In this document: one piece after another, positions 1 to 6,241 of the stretch | Layout of the letters: every line of letters starts with the position of its first letter | How positions within the stretch are numbered: the first letter of the stretch is position 1 | Assembly: GCA_041487355.1 (NCBI GenBank) | Contig: JBGPND010000067.1 | Span: 1 to 22,707, forward strand | Reading direction: 5' to 3' | Origin: JAMXLO01 sp041487355 | GTDB taxonomy: Bacteria > Pseudomonadota > Alphaproteobacteria > Acetobacterales > Acetobacteraceae | DNA: 22,707 nt | Made by a program: the position numbers and the translations under genes | The notes under the pieces: model-generated | Seen by the model: the letters and a program-made list of their open reading frames with translations, nothing else | Databases searched by the model: none | Told to the model about the DNA's origin: nothing

Positions 1-129
1 CACGATGATTTCCGCGATATCGCCGCCGAAGTTGTTGGTGCCGCCGGCAGGGGCCGCGGTCCAGCCGCCCACTGTCCCGCTGCCGCTGGTCTGCACCGTG
101 GTACTGGCGACGCTGGAACTGACCGCGCA
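1..129 (-). CDS. Possible tail fragment of a LamG/surface-type protein leaving the left edge
   Basis: Read on the minus strand in the frame whose last codon covers bases 1-3, the sequence gives TVGGWTAAPAGG followed by TNNFGGDIAEIIV. Nearly every codon ends in G or C. A 'NF.GDIAEIIV' string is typical of concanavalin/LamG-like beta-sandwich domains of secreted proteins, where it is usually followed by YDRALS or similar, which would lie outside the window. The frame is open back to at least position 168 (a GTG), but sequence beyond ~100-130 belongs to the nucleoside hydrolase on the other strand. A 5'-truncated gene is therefore more likely than a true start here. This is seen by eye only and the segment is short. 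Confidence 0.3.
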
Positions 130-478
130 GGCACTGTGCGCTCCGACCCATTTGACGCAATGGCGCACGGCGGGAACGGGACGCTGCCTGCACGCGCTGT
201 GCGACATCCAGGCGACTGTGCCGCTGGGTCCTCGCTTCGCCGGCACCGGTGCGGCGCTGCACGATCCTTGCGCGGTCGCCTGGCTGATCCGCTCGGACCT
301 GTTCACCACGCGCGGCTGTGCCGCGAGTGTCGATCTTGGCCCTGGTCCAAGCCGCGGTCGCACCATCATCGACCGCTGGCGCCGCACCGGCGCGCCAGCC
401 AACGTGACCCTGCTGGAGACGCTAGACACGGACGGCTTCTTCGCCTTGCTCGGCGAGCGCTTCGCACGCCTGCCATAG
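2..478 (+). pseudogene. 3' remnant of an inosine/uridine-preferring nucleoside hydrolase
   Basis: The last ~118 codons (from about position 110) read like the C-terminal third of a ribonucleoside hydrolase (IU_nuc_hydro fold, hydrolysis of the N-glycosidic bond of nucleosides). They contain LTAQAL, then LHDPCAVAWLI, the family's conserved HDP(C) block near the active site, then LFTTRGC, GRTIID and a terminal DGFFALLGERFARL. The stop is TAG at 476-478. The frame stays open to the left edge, but the ~35 codons before LELT do not resemble the expected family sequence (the usual PAAEFN...DP block is absent in all three plus frames). Those bases instead look coding on the minus strand. I therefore read this as a gene that lost its 5' part. 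The alternative is an intact gene with a divergent middle that continues outside the window. Confidence 0.55.
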
Positions 479-546
479 GCGGGCTGTCATCGACGGCGCG
501 CGCATGGCACCCTGGCCGGGCGATGAGTGCCGCAAACGGGGGGACC

Positions 547-1524
547 ATGCCGACGCTGACCGAAGCCGACCGGCTCGAGGTACAGGTGCTGATCGACAAC
601 GTCACGGACTCGCTGTCCAGCACTCCGGCTTTCGTCACCCGCGAATGGCCGGCGCTGGTACGCAAGGGCATGCGTCGCGTCGCCGGTGCCGGACTGTGCT
701 GCGCCAACCATGGTCTGTCGCTGGTGATCCGCGCCATCGGCGGAGCGCGCGAGCATGTGGTGCTGTTCGACGCAGGGCCGGTCGACTACGCGGTGGAACA
801 TAACGGCACGCGCCTGGGCATCGAATTCGGCGCCATCGAGACGGTGGTGCTTTCGCACGGCCATTGGGACCACGGCGGCGGTCTGCTGAAGGCATTCGAG
901 CTGATGCAAAAGGCGGCGCCCGGGCGCGAGATTCCGATCTATCTGCACCCGGGCATGTTCGCCGAGCGCGGCCAGCGCCAGCCGGATGGCGGTGTGCTGC
1001 CGATGGGATTGCTGCCGACCCCGGAGGAGCTGGCCGCCGCCGGTGCCGCACCCGTGGTCACCAAAGCGCCGCAGCTCTTGCTCGATGCGATGTTCTACCT
1101 GAGCGGCGAAATACCGCGGGTGACGGAATACGAGACCGGCCTGCAGAACCACGTTCGTCGCAACGCGAACGGCGCATGGGAAGCCGATCCATTGCTCATG
1201 GACGAGCGCTTCCTCGCCGTTGCGGTGAAAGGCAAAGGCGTCGTCGTGTTCACTGCATGCTCGCATGCCGGTGTGGTGAATGTGCTGACGCATGCGCGCG
1301 CCTGCTTTCCAGACCAGAAACTCCACGCCGTGATGGGTGGGTTCCATCTGTCCGGCGAAACCGAGCGATGCATCCCCGACACGGTGCGCGACATCGCCAG
1401 CTTTGGCCTGAACGTGATCGCACCAGGTCACTGCACCGGCTGGCGCGCGCTGAACATGCTCACGCGAACCTGCGGCGAGGAGACCGTGGCACCGCTCGCC
1501 GTGGGCAAAATCTTCGCCTTCTGA
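547..1524 (+). CDS. COG1237-type metallo-beta-lactamase-fold hydrolase
   Basis: Soluble 325-residue protein of the metallo-beta-lactamase superfamily. The zinc-binding signature HGHWDH is at residues 104-109 (after VVLS), with further metal-ligand regions GGFHLSGE and PGHCTGW near the C-terminus. The order 'LFDAGP...SHGHWDHGGG...HP..F..R....GGFHL....PGHCTG' matches the COG1237 group, which includes archaeal dihydropterin beta-ribofuranosylaminobenzene 5'-phosphate synthase relatives. In bacteria the substrate is usually unknown. I chose ATG 547 because GGGGGGA lies just upstream; ATG 523 in the same frame would add eight residues. The stop is 17 nt before the M20 gene, suggesting one transcript. 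The hydrolase fold is firm, the reaction is not. Confidence 0.85.
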   Translation: MPTLTEADRLEVQVLIDNVTDSLSSTPAFVTREWPALVRKGMRRVAGAGLCCANHGLSLVIRAIGGAREHVVLFDAGPVDYAVEHNGTRLGIEFGAIETVVLSHGHWDHGGGLLKAFELMQKAAPGREIPIYLHPGMFAERGQRQPDGGVLPMGLLPTPEELAAAGAAPVVTKAPQLLLDAMFYLSGEIPRVTEYETGLQNHVRRNANGAWEADPLLMDERFLAVAVKGKGVVVFTACSHAGVVNVLTHARACFPDQKLHAVMGGFHLSGETERCIPDTVRDIASFGLNVIAPGHCTGWRALNMLTRTCGEETVAPLAVGKIFAF

Positions 1525-1541
1525 GCCAAGGAGACCACCAC

Positions 1542-2672
1542 GTGAACCCTGCCGAACTGCCCTTCGACGCCGACACAATGCTGGACGGACTCCGCACCTG
1601 GGTGGAATGCGAAAGCCCCACCTGGGACGCCGCCGCGGTGAACCGCATGATGGACATCGCGTCGCGCGACCTGGTGATCGCCGGCGCACGGATCGAACGC
1701 GTCGCCGGACGCATGGGCTTCGGCGACTGCGTGCGCGCCACATTCCCGCACCCTACGCCGAACGTGCCTGGCATCCTGGTGATGGGCCATCTCGACACGG
1801 TGCATCCGATCGGCACGCTTGCGAAACTGCCATTCCGGCGCGAAGGCGGTCGCGCCTGGGGCCCTGGTATCCAGGACATGAAGGGCGGCAACTACATGGC
1901 TCTGGAGGCGATCCGCCAGCTCGCGCACGCCGGCCAGCAGACCAAACTCCCGATCACCTATCTGCTGACCAGCGATGAGGAGGTCGGCAGCCCGTCGACA
2001 CGCGACCTGATCGAAGCGGAAGCTTCGCGGCATCGCTACGTGCTGGTACCGGAGCCGGCGCGTGCGGATGGCGGCGTAGTCACCGGCCGCTACGCCATCG
2101 CCCGCTTCAACCTGGAAGCCACCGGCCGGCCAAGCCATGCCGGTGCGCGCCCCGGCGAAGGCCGCTCGGCGATCCGCGAAATGGCGCGCAAGCTGATCGA
2201 AATCGAGGACATGACCACCGAGGACTGCACCTTCTCGGTCGGCGTGATCCATGGCGGGCAATGGGTGAACTGCGTCACCACGGTCTGCACCGGCGAGGCG
2301 CTTTCCATGGCCAAGCGGCAGGAGGACCTCGATCGCGGCGTCGCGCGGATGCTGGCGTTGTCTGCATCCTCCAACGACGTGCAGTTCAAGGTGACGCGCG
2401 GCGTGACGCGCCCGGTCTGGGAGCCGGACGGCAAGATGATGGCGCTGTATGAAACGGCGCGCGGGGTTGCCCGCGGGCTCGGCTATGACATCAACTCGCA
2501 GAGTTCCGGCGGCGGGTCCGATGGCAATTTCACCGGCGCGATGGGCATCGCGACGCTGGACGGGCTAGGCGTGCAAGGCGCCGGCGCGCACACGCTCGAC
2601 GAACACATCGTCATCGAGAGCCTGGCCTATCGCGGCAAGCTGATGACCGGTCTGCTCGCCGCGCTCGGCTGA
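1542..2672 (+). CDS. M20-family metallopeptidase (glutamate carboxypeptidase/CPG2-like)
   Basis: 376-residue cytoplasmic-looking enzyme starting at GTG 1542 with AAGGAGA a few bases upstream. M20 di-zinc hallmarks are in order: MGHLDTVHP (His83, Asp85), GPGIQDMKGG (bridging Asp112), TSDEEVGS (catalytic Glu146, metal Glu147), EPAR (Glu171 region) and AHTLDEH (His350) near the end. The central stretch with RPSHAGARP is the dimerisation/lid domain. The family removes C-terminal residues or acyl groups from amides; the closest pattern is the CPG2/ArgE/DapE branch, and the exact substrate cannot be read from sequence. The stop overlaps nothing, but the next gene starts 2 nt later, so the two are almost certainly co-translated. 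Confidence 0.88.
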   Translation: MNPAELPFDADTMLDGLRTWVECESPTWDAAAVNRMMDIASRDLVIAGARIERVAGRMGFGDCVRATFPHPTPNVPGILVMGHLDTVHPIGTLAKLPFRREGGRAWGPGIQDMKGGNYMALEAIRQLAHAGQQTKLPITYLLTSDEEVGSPSTRDLIEAEASRHRYVLVPEPARADGGVVTGRYAIARFNLEATGRPSHAGARPGEGRSAIREMARKLIEIEDMTTEDCTFSVGVIHGGQWVNCVTTVCTGEALSMAKRQEDLDRGVARMLALSASSNDVQFKVTRGVTRPVWEPDGKMMALYETARGVARGLGYDINSQSSGGGSDGNFTGAMGIATLDGLGVQGAGAHTLDEHIVIESLAYRGKLMTGLLAALG

Positions 2673-2674
2673 GC

Positions 2675-3358
2675 GTGGCGGTCAGCGACCACGGACTGCT
2701 GCGCTGGTGCTGGCAGGTCGTCCGGGGCCGGCCACGGCTGTTCATCGGCATGCTGTGCGGGCTCGCGGTCGCGCCGATGCTGCCGGACGGCATCAGGACC
2801 ACGACCCGCGCCATCCTCGCCTGGGACATCGGCGTCATCGCCTTTCTGGCGCTGTCCGCCTTCCTGTTCACCACCGAGCGGCTGGACCGCATAGCCGCGG
2901 ATGCGGCGGCGCAGGAGGAAGGCGAATGGACGATCTTCTGGCTCACCGTCGCCGCGGTCACGTTCAGTTTCGCGGCGATCATCGGCGAGTTCGCCAATAC
3001 CAAGGACATGCCGCCGGCGCAGAAAGACCTGCACATCGTTCTGGTGGCAGTGACTTTGTTTGTCTCCTGGCTGATGACCCATACCACCTTTGCGTTCCGC
3101 TATGCCCATGAATACTACCAGGTCGATCCGGGCGGCGTGGGCGTCGCCGGCGGGCTGGAGTTCCCCGGCGAGAAGCGACCGGATTATCTGGACTTTCTTT
3201 ATTTCTCGCTGGTGCTGGGGATGACGTTCCAGGTTTCCGACGTGCAGATCACGGCGCGAAAGTTCCGCCGGCTGGCGGCCGCACATGGGTTGCTGAGCTT
3301 CCTGTTCAACACGATCATCCTTGCCCTCACAGTGAACATTGCCGCCGGGCTGCTTTGA
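2675..3358 (+). CDS. DUF1345 integral membrane protein
   Basis: 227-residue hydrophobic protein with about six predicted membrane segments (roughly residues 20-37, 46-66, 86-105, 119-138, 171-189 and 204-226). The C-terminal part carries the typical DUF1345 block: YFSLVLGMTFQVSDVQ followed by a basic ITARKFRR loop and a last helix. The function of this family is unknown. Translation starts at a GTG two bases after the M20 stop, with no independent Shine-Dalgarno apparent outside the upstream gene, implying coupling. An acidic loop (EYYQVDPGG to RPDYLDF) lies between helices 4 and 5. Confidence 0.85.
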   Translation: MAVSDHGLLRWCWQVVRGRPRLFIGMLCGLAVAPMLPDGIRTTTRAILAWDIGVIAFLALSAFLFTTERLDRIAADAAAQEEGEWTIFWLTVAAVTFSFAAIIGEFANTKDMPPAQKDLHIVLVAVTLFVSWLMTHTTFAFRYAHEYYQVDPGGVGVAGGLEFPGEKRPDYLDFLYFSLVLGMTFQVSDVQITARKFRRLAAAHGLLSFLFNTIILALTVNIAAGLL

Positions 3359-3375
3359 CCGAAAGGACCGGGCGC

Positions 3376-3813
3376 ATGCTGCAGGATCGCGAGCGCAATT
3401 TCCTTCTAGCCCAGAGAGTCGGGCATCTGGCGACCGCGGATGTGCGCGGCAATCCGCATGTCGTGCCGGTCTGCTTCGCGATATTCGAAGACGCGCTCTA
3501 TATCACGATCGACGCGAAGCCGAAGCGTACCGCCGACCGGCCACTCAAACGGCTGCGAAACATGATGGACAACCCGTCTACCGCATTCGTCGCCGATCAC
3601 TACGACGAGGATTGGAGCCGGCTTGGCTGGGTGATGCTGCGCGGGCGCGCCGAGATTCTGGCCGACGGGCCGGAGCATGACAGAGCACAGACGCTGCTGC
3701 GCGAACGCTATACGCAGTATCGCGCCATGCTGCTTGCGGAGCTGCCGGTGATAGCCGTTCGCATCGAACGCGTGACAAGCTGGGGCAACCTCGCGGTTTG
3801 CCCACCGTCCTGA
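3376..3813 (+). CDS. PPOX-class FMN/F420-binding protein (TIGR03668-like)
   Basis: 145-residue split-barrel flavin-binding protein. The N-terminus (ERNFLLAQRVGHLATAD, then NPHVVPVCF), the PKRT segment and the DHYDEDWSRLGWV..RGRAEIL block fit the small PPOX family described as F420-dependent (TIGR03668-like) and related to pyridoxamine 5'-phosphate oxidases. Whether the cofactor here is FMN or F420 cannot be told. ATG 3376 is chosen because GAAAGGA sits 7-9 nt upstream. An in-frame TTG at 3355 overlapping the DUF1345 stop would add seven residues. This is the last gene of the first plus-strand block; repeat sequence follows. Confidence 0.82.
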   Translation: MLQDRERNFLLAQRVGHLATADVRGNPHVVPVCFAIFEDALYITIDAKPKRTADRPLKRLRNMMDNPSTAFVADHYDEDWSRLGWVMLRGRAEILADGPEHDRAQTLLRERYTQYRAMLLAELPVIAVRIERVTSWGNLAVCPPS

Positions 3814-3841
3814 TTGCCTGCATCATCCAATCGACCCAAAG

Positions 3842-4025
3842 TGTCATTGCGAGGAGCGAAGCGACGCGGCAATCCCGAGGTGAGTGCGCAACTAGTGGAT
3901 AGAATCTGACGGATGGAACCGCGCGCCTGGCCTAATCGGCCCGGAGTTCCGCCATTAGCGCCGGACTCATCTGTCTGATTTTCACCACTAGTTCGGGATT
4001 GCTTCGCCTTCGGCTCGCAATGACA
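3842..4025. repeat. Large extragenic palindrome (TGTCATTGCGAG... type)
   Basis: The left arm, 3842-3877, begins TGTCATTGCGAG and ends GCAATCCCG. The right arm, 3994-4025, is its imperfect inverse, beginning CGGGATTGC and ending CTCGCAATGACA. This end sequence is a familiar repetitive palindrome in alphaproteobacterial intergenic regions, and its translation gives the CEPKAKQS / LPRRFAPRNDT-like peptides seen as artefacts. About 116 bases separate the arms, and most of that is a second inverted-repeat element. The block fills the 246-base gap between the PPOX gene and the SDR gene and could act as a terminator or mRNA-stability hairpin. Confidence 0.8.
3890..3993. mobile_element. Nested 104-bp MITE-like element with 26-bp terminal inverted repeats
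   Basis: Ends at 3890-3915 and 3968-3993 are inverted copies, identical at about 21 of 26 positions. Both outer termini read AACTAGTGG going inward, and the inner parts read AATC.GAC.GATG. The element sits precisely in the loop of the larger palindrome. It contains no open frame and no clear target-site duplication. Size and TIRs suggest a miniature non-autonomous element, but with a single copy in the window this is inference. Confidence 0.45.
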
Positions 4026-4059
4026 ACCAACGCGTGAATGCAAGCGGGAAGGAAACGAC

Positions 4060-4848
4060 ATGGACCTCAATCTCAGCGGCAAGACCGCTCTGGTCACCGG
4101 TGCCAGCCGCGGCATCGGCGCGTCGATCGCGGCCGAACTGGCGCGGGAAGGCGTGCAGGTCTGCCTCGCCGCGCGCGACAAGGCGAAGCTCGATGAGGTC
4201 GCCAGCTTCATCGCCGCCATCTCGGGCAGCAACCGCACCACCGTGGTCGCCGGCGACCTGCGCGAACCCGCCGCGGCCAAGGCGGCGGTCGATGCGGCGA
4301 TCGCGGCATTCGGCCGGCTCGACATCCTGGTCAACAATGCCGGCGCCACCAAGCGCGCCGACTTCTTTACCCTCACCGAGGAGGACTGGCAGGACGGCTT
4401 CGCGCTGAAGTTCCACGGCTATGTGCGGACGACGCGCGCCGCCTGGCCGCATCTGCGCGAAGCCCACGGCTGCATCGTCAACATCGTCGGCGTCGGATCG
4501 CGCGCCGGGTCGGCCGAGTTCACCATCGGCGGTTCGGTCAACGTGGCGCTGCTGAACTTCACCAAGGCGATGGCCGACATCGGCATCAAGGACGGCGTGC
4601 GGGTGAACGCGATCAACCCCGGCCTGATCGAGACCGAACGCTTCGGCCGCAACATCGAGCGCGTATCGCGCGACCACGGGTTCAACCGCGAGCAGGCCAT
4701 CACTTACCTGCTGTCCTCGCACGGCACGACGCGCGTCGGTCGGCCGGAGGAGATCGGCTGGCTCACCGCCTATCTCGCATCGGACAAGGCCGACTTCATC
4801 CAGGGATGCGTGATCGATATCGACGGCGGCGCGACACGCTCGCTCTGA
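4060..4848 (+). CDS. SDR-family protein lacking the catalytic Tyr and Lys
   Basis: 262-residue short-chain dehydrogenase/reductase fold. The NAD(P)-binding TGASRGIG is at residues 13-20, NNAG at 92-95, the NPG motif after VNAI, and a C-terminal IDGGATRSL. The start ATG 4060 has GGAAGGAAA upstream. The canonical YxxxK active-site segment is replaced: where Tyr and Lys are expected the sequence reads IGGSV (Ile156, Val160), and the usual catalytic Ser position (about 143-144) is Val-Gly. A known SDR subgroup (for example PRK06125-like) also lacks the Lys, so this is an atypical branch rather than decay. First of three genes 13-15 nt apart. The dinucleotide fold should bind cofactor, but normal carbonyl reduction is doubtful. 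Confidence 0.85.
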   Translation: MDLNLSGKTALVTGASRGIGASIAAELAREGVQVCLAARDKAKLDEVASFIAAISGSNRTTVVAGDLREPAAAKAAVDAAIAAFGRLDILVNNAGATKRADFFTLTEEDWQDGFALKFHGYVRTTRAAWPHLREAHGCIVNIVGVGSRAGSAEFTIGGSVNVALLNFTKAMADIGIKDGVRVNAINPGLIETERFGRNIERVSRDHGFNREQAITYLLSSHGTTRVGRPEEIGWLTAYLASDKADFIQGCVIDIDGGATRSL

Positions 4849-4861
4849 GGGGGAAACTGCC

Positions 4862-6226
4862 ATGGCCAACGCATTCGTCAACGCGGCAGGCGACGTCACG
4901 TCACGGCTGACCAACTACATAGTCTCGGCGCGTTGGACCGACCTGCCTGAAAATGTGCGGCGCGAGGCGCTGCGTTCGTTCTTCAACATCCTGGGCTGCA
5001 CGATTGGCGGCGCGCGGCACGAAGTGGTGGACATCGCCGACAAGACGCTGGGGGAATATGCCGGCGCGCCACACGCCACGGTGATCGGCCGCGGACGCAA
5101 GGCTGACGCGCTGCATGCCTGCCTGATCAACTGCCTCGGCTCCAGCATCTATTCATATGACGATACGCATGCCGAGGCGGTGGTGCACCCGTCGGGCCCC
5201 GTTGCCACGGCCGCGCTCGCATTGGCCGAACGGCGCCCGACCAACGGCGCGGATTTCCTGCTGGCCTTCGCGCTTGGCGTGGAAATGACCTGCCGGCTGT
5301 CCAAGGCGATTTCTGTTCCGCCGGCGAAGGGGACGGTTGCCTGGTCGCAGACCGGCATCGCCGCCGGCATCGGTGCCGCGGTCGCCTCCGCGAAGCTGCT
5401 GCACCTCGATGCGACGCGGCTGCAATATGCGATCGGCATTGCGTTGTCGCAAGCTGCGGGGTTCCGCGTCATGCATGCGACAATGGTGTCGTCGCTGATG
5501 CCGGCGCAGGGCGGACAGACTGGGCTGCGTGCGGTACTGCTGGCCGAACGCGGCTTCACCGCCTCGCCGGTCGCGCTGGAAGGCAAGTACGGCTTTCTGG
5601 AAGTGTTCGCCGAGCAGGCGCATCTACCGTCGCTGGTGGACGGCCTTGGCGAGCGCTTCGAGATTTTGCGCAACACCTACAAGCCGTATCCCTGCGGCAT
5701 CGTGATCCATCCGATCATCGACGCCTGCCTGCAGTTGCGGCGCGAACATGCGATTGACCCCGCTGCCGTGGACAATGTGCGCATCAAGGCATCGCCTGGT
5801 GCGATGGCGCTGTGCGACCGACGCAATCCCCAGAACGAGCTGCAGGCGCATGTCAGCCTGTATCATTGGACCGCCGCCACGCTGATCCGCGGCACCGCGC
5901 GCATCGAGGAGCTGCAGGACGCGACCGTGCGCGATCCGGCGGTCGCCGCGTTCCAGGACAAGGTGGAGGTGATGGGCGATACCTCGGTGGCCGCGGACGC
6001 CGCCGAGGTGACGATCATGCTGAAGGATAGACGCAGCCATACCTGCCGCATTGATCACTGCATCGGCAGCGCCACCAATCCGATGACCGATGCACAGTTG
6101 ACGCGCAAGTTCACGGAACTCGCTGAACCGGTGATCGACACGACACGCAGCAAGGAGCTGGTCGATCGGATCTGGGCGGTCGAGACGATGGCGGATGTCG
6201 GAGATCTTGCACGCGCCTGCGCATAG
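4862..6226 (+). CDS. MmgE/PrpD-family protein with substituted active-site motifs
   Basis: 454 residues, the normal length for the 2-methylcitrate dehydratase / cis-aconitate decarboxylase / iminodisuccinate epimerase superfamily. The alpha-helical N-terminal domain carries SYDDTHAEAVVHPSGP (Asp100-Asp101, His103, His109), as expected. Two other conserved blocks are altered. The usual G-[FW]-H-x-T is AWSQT (Ser162 in place of His). The usual MTKxxHxG reads MVSSLMPA (Ser210 for Lys, Met213 for His, Ala215 for Gly). LEGKYGF and YKPYPCG are retained. ATG 4862 follows GAGGGGGAAA. It lies between the SDR and M28 genes with 13- and 15-nt spacers, so it belongs to the same operon. Fold certain; substrate and reaction unknown. 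Confidence 0.85.
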   Translation: MANAFVNAAGDVTSRLTNYIVSARWTDLPENVRREALRSFFNILGCTIGGARHEVVDIADKTLGEYAGAPHATVIGRGRKADALHACLINCLGSSIYSYDDTHAEAVVHPSGPVATAALALAERRPTNGADFLLAFALGVEMTCRLSKAISVPPAKGTVAWSQTGIAAGIGAAVASAKLLHLDATRLQYAIGIALSQAAGFRVMHATMVSSLMPAQGGQTGLRAVLLAERGFTASPVALEGKYGFLEVFAEQAHLPSLVDGLGERFEILRNTYKPYPCGIVIHPIIDACLQLRREHAIDPAAVDNVRIKASPGAMALCDRRNPQNELQAHVSLYHWTAATLIRGTARIEELQDATVRDPAVAAFQDKVEVMGDTSVAADAAEVTIMLKDRRSHTCRIDHCIGSATNPMTDAQLTRKFTELAEPVIDTTRSKELVDRIWAVETMADVGDLARACA

Positions 6227-6241
6227 CAAAGGAGTTCGATC

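Noticed and set aside
487..1743. 418-codon minus-strand frame across the MBL gene
   Set aside because: Shadow of the MBL and M20 genes; composition is biased to Arg/His/Gln and the HGHWDH motif on the plus strand is decisive.
3814..4059. Possible small minus-strand gene in the gap
   Set aside because: The open frame translates repeat sequence into the well-known CEPKAKQS/LPRRFAPRNDT artefact peptides; no start signal or conserved domain.
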